Shown here piece after piece: positions 14,324-22,186 of a stretch of DNA of 64,000 bases. How positions within the stretch are numbered: position 1 is the stretch's first letter; the number at the start of each line of letters is the position of its first letter. The notes beneath the pieces are model-generated. The model was given only the letters and a program-made list of their open reading frames with translations, was not told where the DNA came from and made no database searches. Position numbers and translations under genes: made by a program. This DNA is from Streptomyces sp. NA04227 (GTDB taxonomy: Bacteria; Actinomycetota; Actinomycetes; Streptomycetales; Streptomycetaceae), in contig NZ_CP054918.1 in the NCBI RefSeq assembly GCF_013364195.1, positions 3,709,001-3,773,000 on the forward strand, in the 5' to 3' direction.

Positions 14324-15001
14324 ATGAACCCACGCTTCCCCTGGCCGGACGAGCAGTTGATCAAGGCCGCTCAGGACGGCGACACCGCCTCACTCACCAC
14401 CGTCGTCCTCGCGTCACAGCCTCATGTACGCAGGTTCGCCAGGTCGTTGTGCGCCTCGCCGCAGGACGCGGAGGACGCGGCGCAGGAGGCACTGATCATC
14501 CTCTACCGGAAGATCGGCACCCTGCGGGCCACCGGCGCGCTTGCCTCATGGATGTTCCGGATCGTGCGCAACGAATGCCTGCGGCAGGTACGACTCCTCG
14601 TCTCGCGGCGCGACGACGCGGCAGCCGAACCGGAGGCGGCCGTGGAACCGTCCGCCGAGGACGCGGTGCTGCACCGGCTGGAGGTGGAGCGGATCACTGC
14701 CGCGCTCTGTGCTCTTCCCCCTGACCAGCGACAGGTCCTGATCATGCGGGACGTACAGGGCCTGCCCGGCAAGACCGTGGCCCGTGCGCTCGGTTTGAGC
14801 AGCGCCGCGATGAAGTCGCGGCTGCACAGAGCACGTGCGGCACTGCGCCACTCGCTGACAGCGACCGATCAAACCGTCGATCAACCCGTCCATCAACCTG
14901 TTGATCAACCTGTCGACCAAGTCGTCCGTCAACCCGTCCGTCAACCCGTCCGTCAACCCGTCGAGAAGCCCGTCGAGCAGCCCCTCGGAGGAGACTCGTG
15001 A
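14324..15001 (+). CDS. ECF-type RNA polymerase sigma factor
   Basis: A 225-residue group 4 sigma factor. Region 2 spans about 10-90 (DAEDAAQEALIILYRKIG for core binding, ASWMFRIVRNECLRQVR). Region 4 spans about 118-176 (ALPPDQRQVLIMRDVQGL and the helix-turn-helix KTVARALGLSSAAMKSRLHR). An unusual tail, residues 182-221, is a tandem array of four-residue units of the form xQPV encoded by a 12-bp DNA repeat. No zinc-binding anti-sigma gene is adjacent; instead the stop overlaps the start of a small Cys-rich membrane protein (GTGA), so the two are translationally coupled. GAGGAG lies just 3 bases before the ATG, a short spacing. Confidence 0.88.
   Translation: MNPRFPWPDEQLIKAAQDGDTASLTTVVLASQPHVRRFARSLCASPQDAEDAAQEALIILYRKIGTLRATGALASWMFRIVRNECLRQVRLLVSRRDDAAAEPEAAVEPSAEDAVLHRLEVERITAALCALPPDQRQVLIMRDVQGLPGKTVARALGLSSAAMKSRLHRARAALRHSLTATDQTVDQPVHQPVDQPVDQVVRQPVRQPVRQPVEKPVEQPLGGDS
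14867..14986. repeat. 12-bp tandem repeat encoding (x)QPV units in the sigma factor tail
   Basis: About ten degenerate copies of a 12-base unit resembling CCGTCcrTCAAC run in frame and encode the tail VDQPVHQPVDQPVDQ, VRQPVRQPVRQPV and so on. The third-codon positions vary less than expected for old repeats. Confidence 0.85.
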
Positions 15002-15315
15002 CCGTGAACACCGCGCAGGGGGCGAAGGCACAGGCCCAAGTGCAGCCCGTGCCGTCGCCCGGGGCGAGATTCGCCAGCAAGTCGGTCCCGCGCCATCTGG
15101 CGCGCGGGGCCATCGGCTTCGGGCTGATCGCGGGCTCGATCGCCCTGGTGCCCGTCGTCGGTCTCGCCGCCCTGCTGGCGGTCCCGTTGGCCCTGATCGC
15201 CTTCCGCGGCTGCCCCACCTGCTGGCTGGTCGGCCTGGCGGAGACAGTTTCCCGTGGCCGTCTGGAGCGCCGGTGCGCGGACGACGTCTGCACCCTCACC
15301 AAGACGCACCCGTGA
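14998..15315 (+). CDS. DUF2892-like membrane protein with CPxC motif
   Basis: A 105-residue protein with two closely packed hydrophobic helices (about 38-52 and 54-69) followed by RGCPTCW (Cys72, Cys75) and two more Cys near the C-terminus (93, 98). The pattern helix-helix-CPxC resembles DUF2892/YgaP-type membrane proteins; some of these carry rhodanese or redox functions, but none is shown here. The GTG start overlaps the sigma factor stop (GTGA), so the two proteins are made together. With four Cys and a membrane anchor it could be a redox-sensitive partner of the sigma factor; that is inference. Confidence 0.65.
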   Translation: MTVNTAQGAKAQAQVQPVPSPGARFASKSVPRHLARGAIGFGLIAGSIALVPVVGLAALLAVPLALIAFRGCPTCWLVGLAETVSRGRLERRCADDVCTLTKTHP

Positions 15316-15369
15316 GTCGTTCCCTGGCCCGTCCCTCAGCCGTCCCAACAGCCGTGTCTCAGCCGTCCC

Positions 15370-15451
15370 TCAGCGGTTCTCGTCCGTCCCCTCCGTCCTC
15401 AGTGGTTCTCGTCCGTCCCCTCGGTTCAGTCCTCAGTGGTTCTCGTCCGTC
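15370..15451. repeat. Three copies of a 19-22 bp sequence matching the 3' end of the DHA2 exporter gene
   Basis: TCAGyGGTTCTCGTCCGTC starts at 15370, 15399 and 15433. The third copy is the real end of the exporter gene (codes for TDENH-stop on -). The other two lie just beyond the stop, so the gene's tail appears to have been duplicated twice. Confidence 0.9.
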
Positions 15452-16968
15452 GGCCGTACGTCGCGGGGGACCCAGTACCAGGACATCACGGCCGCGGCGA
15501 GGGAGAGGAGGGCGCCGAGGCCGAAGGCCGGGGTCATGCCGAGGGTGAAGGCGTGCGCGGCCTCGTCCAGCAGGGTCGATCCTGCCGCGCCGCCGAGTTG
15601 GTCGGCGGCGTGGGCGGCCTCGCCGATGGAGTCGTGCGTCGACTCCGGTGCGCCGGACGGGAGATGGTGCCGGTAGAGGGCGGCGGCGAGGGAGCCGAGC
15701 GAGGCCACGCCCAAGGCGGCGCCAAGTTCGTAGCAGGTCTCGTCGATCGCGGCGGCGCCGCCGACGTCCTCTACAGGTGTCACGGCCATCAAGGTCACCG
15801 AGGCGGCGGTGGTCGCGACCCCGGCGCCGAAGCCGAGCAGCGCCAGGCAGAACGCCATCGTCGGGTAGCCGAGGTCGTGGTCGACGCTCTGCACCGCCCA
15901 CGGCAGCGCGAGTCCGGCCGCGGTCACCACCAGGCCGCCGCCCATGACATGGCGTACGGCGACGGTGTGCAGCAGGCGCGGGGTGACCACCGAACTTACG
16001 ATCAGCGCGAGCGGGGCGGGCAGCAGGCGCAGGCCCGCCTGGAGCGGTGAGTGGTCCTGCGCGTACTGGAACCACTGCGTGAGCAGGAACAGCACGGCGC
16101 CGAGTCCGGTCATGGCGAGCAGGATCGACAGCGCGGAGACGGTGAACGCGCGCCGCGTGAACAGCCGTACCTCCAACAGGGGCCGCTCGATGCGCAGTTG
16201 GCGCCGTACGAACACGGTCAGGAAGACGGCGGCGACGGCGAGCAGTACCCAGGGCAGCGGGTCGGCGGGGCCGAGCTTGCCCATTTCCTTGATGCCGCCC
16301 GCGAGCGCCAGCATGCCGGTGATCGACTGGCCCACGCCCGGCCAGTCCCAGCGGCCGGTGCGCGGCGAGCGGGACTCCGGCAGCAGCCAGCCGCCGAGCA
16401 CGATGGCCGCGGCCGCCACCGGCACGTTGAGCAGGAACGCCGCCTGCCAGCCGAAGTCCTCCACCAGGAGGCCGCCGACCAGCGGCCCGAGGGCCATGCC
16501 GCCACCGATGACGGCGGTCCACACCGCGTAGGCGAAGGCACGTTCCTTCGGGTCGGTGAAGACCGCCCGCAGGATCGACAGCGTGGCGGGCATGATCGCG
16601 GCGCCGCCGACACCGAGCAGCCCACGGGCGACGATGACCTGCCAGGGCGCCTGGGCGAACACCGCACCCAGCGAGGCGAGCGCGAACACCGCGAACCCGG
16701 CCAGGAGCAGCCGCTTGCGCCCCCAGCGGTCGCCCAACGCGCCCGCCGTGACGAGCAGTCCGGCGATCGCGAGCGAGTACGCGTCGATGATCCAGAGCTG
16801 TTCGACGGAGTTCGGCCGCAGATCCTCCACCAGGGTCGGGAAGGCGATGTTGAGGATCGTGGTGTCCATCCCGATCAGCAACAGACTGCCCGAGAGGATC
16901 GCCAGGATCACCCAACGTCGCGTGTGGACGGGGTCCTTGACGGGGGCGGTGTCCGGGGCGGTGGGCAT
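15433..16968 (-). CDS. MFS multidrug exporter, DHA2 family (14 TM)
   Basis: A 511-residue drug:proton antiporter. The N-terminal membrane domain carries motif A (GALGDRWGRKR, about residues 77-87) and motif D1 near the first helix (MDTTILNIAFPTL). Motif C is seen as GVGGAAIMPATLS to LGPLVGG. Fourteen predicted helices and length fit DHA2 members such as QacA and many streptomycete antibiotic exporters. AAGGA lies 5 bases before the ATG. A TetR gene lies upstream on the same strand, 272 bases away, and probably controls it. The 3' end is followed by two short duplications of its own terminus. Confidence 0.93.
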   Translation of the reverse strand: MPTAPDTAPVKDPVHTRRWVILAILSGSLLLIGMDTTILNIAFPTLVEDLRPNSVEQLWIIDAYSLAIAGLLVTAGALGDRWGRKRLLLAGFAVFALASLGAVFAQAPWQVIVARGLLGVGGAAIMPATLSILRAVFTDPKERAFAYAVWTAVIGGGMALGPLVGGLLVEDFGWQAAFLLNVPVAAAAIVLGGWLLPESRSPRTGRWDWPGVGQSITGMLALAGGIKEMGKLGPADPLPWVLLAVAAVFLTVFVRRQLRIERPLLEVRLFTRRAFTVSALSILLAMTGLGAVLFLLTQWFQYAQDHSPLQAGLRLLPAPLALIVSSVVTPRLLHTVAVRHVMGGGLVVTAAGLALPWAVQSVDHDLGYPTMAFCLALLGFGAGVATTAASVTLMAVTPVEDVGGAAAIDETCYELGAALGVASLGSLAAALYRHHLPSGAPESTHDSIGEAAHAADQLGGAAGSTLLDEAAHAFTLGMTPAFGLGALLSLAAAVMSWYWVPRDVRPTDENH

Positions 16969-17040
16969 GGGGGTCCTTGCGGGTGGAGGGGGTTGGGAGG
17001 CGCGGGGGCCGGGGGGTCGCGGGGCGGAAGGGCCGGTACG

Positions 17041-17070
17041 GGGGTGTGGCGGGGTGTGGCGGGGTGTGGC
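17041..17070. repeat. 10-bp tandem repeat, 3 copies, between TetR and DHA2 genes
   Basis: GGGGTGTGGC is repeated three times without change. It sits in the 272-bp gap between the TetR stop and the exporter start, close to where an exporter promoter would be. Confidence 0.9.
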
Positions 17071-17240
17071 GGGTCGCGGACGGCGGGAGAGGGCCCGAAC
17101 GGAGTCGGGGCGGAGGGTCGTTCCCCGCGCGGTTCGCGTGGCCTTACGGAGGTCCTACGAGGCCGTACGAGACTCTGCGAGGCCCTGCGAGGCCCTGCGA
17201 GCACCCAACTCCCCGTATCAGCAAGGGAATTCGGGCGGAC

Positions 17241-17843
17241 TCAGACGGGGAACCGCCCGGCGTCCGCGCCCTCCCCCGTGCCGTTTCCGGAGCGGTACGT
17301 GAGCGCTATCAGGCGCCGTACCTCGCGGTGGCCGAAGCGGCCGTCGTCGACTCCGTAGGACGCGGCTTCGAGGAGTCCCCACAGGCTGTACCAGAGCCAG
17401 GAGGGCGGGACGTCGGAGCGCAGCCGTCCGAGGTGCTGGCCGTGCGCGAGGAAGCGGAAGGCCCGTTCGTCCTGGGCCTCGGTGGCGGCGCGCAGGTCCG
17501 GGTCCCCGAGGACTCCGGGGTCGTGGGCCGCGAAACCGTAGAGGTGGATGGCGGGGGCGAGGCCGTCGATCAGGGTGTCCAGGGCGGCGTCGAAGGCGGC
17601 GGCGTCGAAGCGGCCCTCGGCGAGGTCGGCCGCGCCCGGCTCGGCGGCGGCCAGGAGCGCGTCGACGGCCTCGATGGCACGTACGCCGATGGCCCGCATC
17701 AGCTCCTCGCGGCTCGCGTACCGGCGATGCAGCGTGGCGCGGCTGATCCCGGCGCCCTTGGCGATCTGCGCGAGGGCAGCACTGCGGTTGCCGGCCAGGA
17801 CGCGCGCGGCGGCGTCCAGGAGTGCGTCGTCGGACTTGGGCAT
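17241..17843 (-). CDS. TetR-family repressor, probable regulator of the DHA2 exporter
   Basis: A 200-residue regulator. The helix-turn-helix occupies about 5-50 (LLDAAARVLAGNRSAALAQIAKGAGISRATLHRRYASREEL). The ligand-binding part is helical and not closely assigned. ATG at 17843 (MPKSDD) is chosen as AGAGAGG lies 8 bases upstream; two earlier in-frame Met codons would leave no ribosome spacing. It is transcribed in the same direction as the DHA2 exporter, and a palindrome (17865-17882) lies directly upstream of its own ribosome site, suggesting autoregulation. Whether the same protein also controls the exporter cannot be seen directly. Confidence 0.85.
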   Translation of the reverse strand: MPKSDDALLDAAARVLAGNRSAALAQIAKGAGISRATLHRRYASREELMRAIGVRAIEAVDALLAAAEPGAADLAEGRFDAAAFDAALDTLIDGLAPAIHLYGFAAHDPGVLGDPDLRAATEAQDERAFRFLAHGQHLGRLRSDVPPSWLWYSLWGLLEAASYGVDDGRFGHREVRRLIALTYRSGNGTGEGADAGRFPV

Positions 17844-17864
17844 GTGCATCACCTCTCTCGCAGA

Positions 17865-17882
17865 TGAGACAGAAATGTATCA
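17865..17882. promoter_or_regulatory. TetR operator candidate upstream of the 17241-17843 gene
   Basis: TGAGACA-N4-TGTATCA matches its own reverse complement at 6 of 7 arm positions. This ACA/TGT type of palindrome is typical for TetR-family sites. It is nested in a wider CCTCTCTC/GAGAGAGG inverted repeat, and is AT-rich against the local background. Confidence 0.6.
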
Positions 17883-17945
17883 GGAGAGAGGTTGATGTGT
17901 CACGGGCGGGAAGGGGTCACGAGCGGGAAGGGGGAGGGACCGCGC

Positions 17946-17982
17946 GGCGGGGCGCCGAGCCCCCACAGCTCGACGCCCCGCC
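17946..17982. terminator. Terminator hairpin downstream of the small secreted protein gene
   Basis: GGCGGGGCGCCGAGC pairs with GCTCGACGCCCCGCC (one mismatch) around a 7-base loop, 21 bases past the stop of the leftward gene at 18004. Confidence 0.85.
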
Positions 17983-18003
17983 CCGTTCACTTGCTCCGGC
18001 GCC

Positions 18004-18474
18004 TCAGTAGGCGATCCAGCCCTTGCTCTGGTACACGTCCCGGAACTGGACGTAGAAGCCCGAACCGTCCGCCACACCGGTGGCGGCCTCCACCCACCGC
18101 CCCGCCGGGGCGTACTTCCACTTGTTGCACTTCTTGGTGGCCTTGAAGCAGACGCGGACGTCGGTGCCCGCGCTGACGTTCACGTTGATGTCGGCGCAGT
18201 TGGCCGTGGTGTAGGCCCACCGGTTCTGCCCCGGCCAGAAGGAGGGCCGGTCGCCGTTGCGCGGCGTCGCGGTGTACCACTTCTTGTTGCCGTTGCCGAG
18301 ACAGTCGGCCTTGAGCTTCGTGTTCACGTCCGACTTGGCGGCCGTAACCGCGGTGGACGTCGCGGACGTCGAGGTTTCCCCGCCACCGGACGACGCGGCC
18401 ACCGCGGTCGCCGCCCCACCGCCGAGCAGCACACCGGCGAGCGCCAGCGGCACAACACGCCTACGGATTGCCAT
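18004..18474 (-). CDS. Small secreted protein of unknown function
   Basis: A 156-residue protein with an N-terminal signal peptide (MAIRRRVVPLALAGVLLGGG, cleavage likely after the Ala-rich stretch near residue 26). The mature part has four Cys, probably two disulfides (DCLGNG, NCADIN, VCFKATKKCN), and aromatic, basic surface segments (NKKWYTATPRNGDRPSFW). The pattern looks like a small extracellular beta-protein; I do not recognise a family. ATG at 18474 is chosen because AGGGGG lies 7 bases upstream and the signal peptide begins exactly there. A strong terminator follows and the XRE gene at 18806 is divergent. Confidence 0.8.
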   Translation of the reverse strand: MAIRRRVVPLALAGVLLGGGAATAVAASSGGGETSTSATSTAVTAAKSDVNTKLKADCLGNGNKKWYTATPRNGDRPSFWPGQNRWAYTTANCADINVNVSAGTDVRVCFKATKKCNKWKYAPAGRWVEAATGVADGSGFYVQFRDVYQSKGWIAY

Positions 18475-18805
18475 GGTTGATCCCCCTCTGTCGTGCGCTC
18501 CGGGTGAGCGAATCCGCCACCTTGGAGCGGTACGTTCACGAATTTCTTCTTTGCTGTGACTCATGCCGGTATGTGAACCGGTCGAGTCGTCAGCAGAGAC
18601 AGCCCCGGGACACCTGAGGTTGCGGCTGCGCGGCGACTTCATACGTGGGGTTGAGACGGTTCAATCCCAGAGGGCAGAAGGGCACCAGGGGGCGCACGCC
18701 CCCCGGCGTGCGGATGCAACTGGCCCTGGGGTCACATCCGTTGTCGTGATTCTCCAGCCAAAGCTCACCCCGCTGGCTACGTTGAGCTACTGACGGAAGC
18801 GATCA
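18475..18805. other. Divergent intergenic region between secreted protein and XRE regulator
   Basis: No gene is seen. A perfect 8-bp hairpin CGCACGCC-CCCC-GGCGTGCG lies at 18693-18712. Promoters for both flanking genes must be here, but I could not identify convincing -35/-10 pairs. Confidence 0.6.
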
Positions 18806-19675
18806 GTGACGGCCACTGGAGACGCCATGCCCCACATCCGGACACTCGACCCCGACGCCTCGCCCCTCGACCACTTCGGCGCCGAACTCCGCTACCACCG
18901 CGAACGCGCGGGGCTCAACCAACACCAACTCGGCGCAAAACTCTTCTGCACAGGCTCACTTGTGGGCCAGATCGAAACCGCCCACAAGGTTCCTACGCGC
19001 GACTTCGCCAACCGCGTCGACACGGTTCTGGAGACGGGAGGCTCGCTCGGGCGCCTGGTCGGGCTCGTTCTGCGGAGCCAACTCCCGTCCTGGTTCCAGA
19101 AGTACGCGGGGATGGAGGCCAAAGCGACGTACATCTGCTCGTATCAGTCGCAGGTGATCTACGGACTGCTCCAGACCAAGGCGTACGCGCGTGCTGTGCT
19201 GGGTTCTTTCAACCCGGACGGTATTGACGAGAAGGTCGCTGCTCGAATGGACCGCCAGCGCGTGCTGGACCGGGAGAATCCGCCCGTGGTGTGGGTCGTC
19301 ATGAGCGAGTCGGTACTTCTGCAACCGACGGGCGGCCGCGAGGTCATGTGGAACCAACTCGCCCATCTCCTGAGCTTCAGGGACCGGAAGGACGTGAACA
19401 TCCAGGTACTGCCGCTCTCTATCGGCCAACACCCCGGCCAAATGGGCTCGTTCAACCTTCTGCGCTTCGCAGACGACCCGGACATCGTCTACACCGAGGA
19501 CTTCGTCCAGGGGCATGCGACCGCCAATCCCGACGCAGTCAGGGACGGTTACCTCCGCTACGCTCAGCTTCAGGCCTCAGCCCTCTCCGTGGAGGACTCG
19601 GCAGCCCTGATCAGCCGCCTGATGGAGGAGCTTTATGGAGACCGTGCCCAACCTCACGAACGCGACGTGGCGTAA
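18806..19675 (+). CDS. XRE-family regulator with DUF5753 domain
   Basis: A 289-residue WhiJ-like protein. The helix-turn-helix is at about 23-78 (FGAELRYHRERAGLNQHQLGAKLFCTGSLVGQIETAHK). DUF5753 runs from about 95 to 275, with YGLLQTKAYARAVL, the ESVLLQPTGG segment and IQVLPLSIGQHPG. The GTG at 18806 starts the frame; an in-frame ATG at 18830 (MPHIRT) is an alternative. Its 3' end overlaps the DUF397 gene by 41 bases, so the two are co-translated. This is the standard XRE/DUF397 pair of streptomycetes, involved where studied in the timing of development and antibiotic production. Confidence 0.9.
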   Translation: MTATGDAMPHIRTLDPDASPLDHFGAELRYHRERAGLNQHQLGAKLFCTGSLVGQIETAHKVPTRDFANRVDTVLETGGSLGRLVGLVLRSQLPSWFQKYAGMEAKATYICSYQSQVIYGLLQTKAYARAVLGSFNPDGIDEKVAARMDRQRVLDRENPPVVWVVMSESVLLQPTGGREVMWNQLAHLLSFRDRKDVNIQVLPLSIGQHPGQMGSFNLLRFADDPDIVYTEDFVQGHATANPDAVRDGYLRYAQLQASALSVEDSAALISRLMEELYGDRAQPHERDVA

Positions 19676-19988
19676 GTCGAGTTACAGCGGCCCCAATGGG
19701 GGCGAATGCATCGAGTGCGCACCGCTCGGCAACGCGACCTGGCGTAAGTCGAGTTACAGCGGCGACACGGGCGGCGACTGCGTCGAGTGCGCCCCCCTCG
19801 GCAACGCCACCTGGCAGAAGTCCTCGTACAGCGGTGACACAGGCGGCCAGTGCATCGAGGTAGCCCCCCAGCCCTGCCGCATAGCCATCCGCGACTCCAA
19901 GACCCCCGAAGGCCCCGCCTTCCTGGTAACCCCGACCGCCTTCGCGGCCTTCACGACGGCGGCGGCGCAGGGGACGTTCGGGGCGTAG
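19635..19988 (+). CDS. DUF397 protein with internally triplicated motif
   Basis: A 117-residue protein, about twice the normal DUF397 length of 60-70. The signature NATWRKSSYSG followed by GG-x-C-x-E-x-AP occurs three times in a row (about residues 9-32, 33-56, 57-80), each 24 residues. Only the last copy continues into the rest of the domain (IAIRDSKTPEG and FLVTPTAFAAF). GGAGGAG lies 4 bases before the ATG. DUF397 proteins are partners of XRE/DUF5753 regulators; the preceding XRE gene overlaps by 41 bases. The DNA repeats are 72 bp long and very similar, indicating recent duplication. Confidence 0.93.
   Translation: METVPNLTNATWRKSSYSGPNGGECIECAPLGNATWRKSSYSGDTGGDCVECAPLGNATWQKSSYSGDTGGQCIEVAPQPCRIAIRDSKTPEGPAFLVTPTAFAAFTTAAAQGTFGA
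19659..19874. repeat. 72-bp tandem repeat, 3 copies, inside the DUF397 gene
   Basis: Three in-frame units of 72 bases, each beginning AACGCsACsTGGCrkAAGTC and ending near GCsCCsCTCGGC, encode the repeated NATWxKSSYSG block. Copies 1 and 2 share long identical stretches (GGCGTAAGTCGAGTTACAGC). Confidence 0.9.
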
Positions 19989-19996
19989 CCCCATCC

Positions 19997-20989
19997 TCAG
20001 ACCAGCCTGAGCGCCTCCATCCCCTCCCGTTCGACGCGCGACAGCTCACGGAGGAGCGAGCCCGCCTCCGTGAGGTGCTGGACATCGCCGGATTCGCCTG
20101 CTGTCGCGATGAGTTGGGCCACCCTCGTCCAGAGGGTGGCCGCCTCGACGTAGTGACGATGGCCGGTGCGTAGCGGGTCGCTGTCGATCAACTGGGCGCA
20201 CTCGGCGAGGAAGTCCCGGTAGAGGTTGCGGAACAGGGCGCCGCCGGTACCGGCTCGCTCCATGAGCAGGGCGGTCCGTGGCAGGTCCTCGCCTGGATTT
20301 CCGCTGCGTTGGAGCCACTTGGGGACCAGCTTGGCCGCCTTCTCGATGCCCCGGTAGCCCAGGTTCGCGATGGGCGGGTTCAGGAAGGTGTCGGCGCACG
20401 CCCTGATCGCGGGGACGATCCGGTCCTGCGGGGGCGGCGAAGTGTCCGGCACCGTGAGCGTGAAGGAGCGGTGCCTGGCCGTCATGGGGCCGCGTTCGGC
20501 CCGTGCCCTGGCCAGGGCGGCGAGGCTGGAGGCCACGGCTCCGCCCTGCTGGTCGGTGTCCACGAGGTAGGCGTTCTGTTCGTCGTAGCCGTACATGGCG
20601 ACGACGTGTCCGCCGAAGTGGACCTTGGTGGCGAAGTAGTCCAGGTGGTAGCTGTCGAGCTGGAGGCCGACGGGCCGTCCGGCGTCCAGGTGGCCCGTCA
20701 CGTTCCGCCAGGCCTTGCGCGCGGAGGTGGTCTCCTCGACCAGGAGGTGAAGGCCGAGTGTGGCGGCCAGGTTCCTGGTGAGCTCGAACGGCTTCACCCG
20801 GCCGCCCAGGAACGGGAACCCCATGCTCTTGCTGTCCCAGTAGACGAAGGACAGTCCGGAGCCGAGCCCGAACAGCATCGGCTCGGACAGGTCGAGCCCC
20901 TCGTGCCGCAGCAGCACGCCCAGCGCCGACGTCTCGCAGTGCCGCATACCGCCGACCTCGCGGATATCGATGTCCTTCACCATGGTCAT
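19997..20989 (-). CDS. BtrH/DUF4872-type acyltransferase-like protein
   Basis: A 330-residue protein with the BtrH N-terminal domain and a DUF4872 C-terminal domain. BtrH moves an amino-acyl side chain from a carrier protein onto the aminoglycoside butirosin; relatives occur in many natural-product loci. The Cys-protease-like nucleophile is in VGGMRHCETSALG, with His and Asp in FGGHVVAMYGYD and YLVDTD. LFGLGSGLSFVYW is the family signature. ATG at 20989 (MTMVKD) is chosen since AGGAGG lies 9 bases upstream. It is divergent from an arylamine N-acetyltransferase, another Cys acyltransferase. No carrier protein or biosynthetic gene is nearby, so its substrate is unknown. Confidence 0.82.
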   Translation of the reverse strand: MTMVKDIDIREVGGMRHCETSALGVLLRHEGLDLSEPMLFGLGSGLSFVYWDSKSMGFPFLGGRVKPFELTRNLAATLGLHLLVEETTSARKAWRNVTGHLDAGRPVGLQLDSYHLDYFATKVHFGGHVVAMYGYDEQNAYLVDTDQQGGAVASSLAALARARAERGPMTARHRSFTLTVPDTSPPPQDRIVPAIRACADTFLNPPIANLGYRGIEKAAKLVPKWLQRSGNPGEDLPRTALLMERAGTGGALFRNLYRDFLAECAQLIDSDPLRTGHRHYVEAATLWTRVAQLIATAGESGDVQHLTEAGSLLRELSRVEREGMEALRLV

Positions 20990-21152
20990 GCCGCTCATCC
21001 TCCTCCCTCCGCCCCCCGGTACTCCTCCACCCGACCTAAGTCGAAGGGACTGCCCGGCCCGGGAAGCACCGCCCGCCGGTGATCGTTGGAACGGACAGGA
21101 GTACGAAACGAGTACCGCGTACCACGTACGGAAAGAACGAGGCACGAAGCAC

Positions 21153-22097
21153 GTGAGCGTTTTCGAGAAGACCCGTTGGGAAGGCGAACTGCTCGACGCC
21201 GAGGCGTACTTCGGGCACATCGGCTACGAAGGGGAGCGGGCGCCGACGCTCGGCGTGCTGCGGGCCCTGCACCGGGCGCATGTCACCGCGCTGCCCTGGG
21301 AGAACTTCAACGCCGTACTGGGCAAGCCGATCGGGACCGATCTGGCGACCGTGCAGGAGAAGTTTCTGCGGGAGGGGCGCGGCGGGTACTGCTACGAGCA
21401 CAACGTGCTGTTCGCCGCCGTCCTGGAGCGGCTCGGCTACCGCTTCACCGCCCTGCACGGACGGATAACCCTCGGCGCCGACAAGGTGCTGCCCGCCACC
21501 CACGCACTGCTCGCCGTCCGCACCGCCGACGACGAGCGCACCTGGCTGTGCGACGTCGGATTCGGCTCCGGCCCCCTCGAACCCCTTGAGCTGCGCGACG
21601 GCACCGAGGCGGAGTTCGACGGCTGGCGCTACCGGCTCGTACGGAACGAGAGCACGGCCACCGTGGCCACTCTCGGCCACGGCGACGAGAAGGCCGACGT
21701 CTCCGGTCTCGGCGACTGGTGGCTGCACCAGTACGGCCCGGACGGCTGGATCGACCGGAGCACCTTCACGCTCAACCCGCAGTATCCGATCGACTACGTG
21801 GTGGGCAACCACTTCGTGGCCACACACCCGCGCTCGCCGTTCACGCGGCGCCTGTTCGCCCAGCGGTTCACCGCGGCCCGTGCGGAGCAGCTCGACAACG
21901 CCGTGTGGAGTACGACCCTGCCGGACGGCACGAAGACCGAGCGCACCATCGAGCCCGCCGAGCTCCGGAAGATCCTCCGCGAGGTCTTCGACATCGAGCT
22001 CGCCCCGGAGGACGCGGCCGCGCTGGAGCAGAGCGTGGTCCGGAACCTGAGCGAGGCCCGGGACCCGAGCGAGGCCGGGGAGCGGGACGGGGAGTAG
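21153..22097 (+). CDS. Arylamine N-acetyltransferase
   Basis: A 314-residue NAT. The catalytic triad is clear: Cys80 in RGGYCYEHN, His117 in PATHALL and Asp134 in CDVGFG. Family members transfer acetyl (or other acyl) groups from CoA to arylamines and hydrazines; bacterial ones may also release polyketides as amides. GTG at 21153 is used, with GAGG 10 bases upstream; the reading frame extends upstream only through the divergent promoter region. The C-terminal 20 residues (SEARDPSEAGERDGE) are an acidic tail. It is back-to-back with the BtrH-like acyltransferase gene. Confidence 0.92.
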   Translation: MSVFEKTRWEGELLDAEAYFGHIGYEGERAPTLGVLRALHRAHVTALPWENFNAVLGKPIGTDLATVQEKFLREGRGGYCYEHNVLFAAVLERLGYRFTALHGRITLGADKVLPATHALLAVRTADDERTWLCDVGFGSGPLEPLELRDGTEAEFDGWRYRLVRNESTATVATLGHGDEKADVSGLGDWWLHQYGPDGWIDRSTFTLNPQYPIDYVVGNHFVATHPRSPFTRRLFAQRFTAARAEQLDNAVWSTTLPDGTKTERTIEPAELRKILREVFDIELAPEDAAALEQSVVRNLSEARDPSEAGERDGE

Positions 22098-22186
22098 GCC
22101 GCCCTCGCGTCGAGACCGGGACCGGTCTGCGGCGACGACGCCCGGACGCGGCCGCGCGGGACGCTACTCCCCCGGCACCTCGCTCC

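Noticed and set aside
15359..16915. A long Arg/Pro-rich frame on - overlapping the DHA2 exporter
   Set aside because: It is a shadow frame of the exporter, with abnormal Arg content typical of wrong-frame translation in GC-rich DNA.
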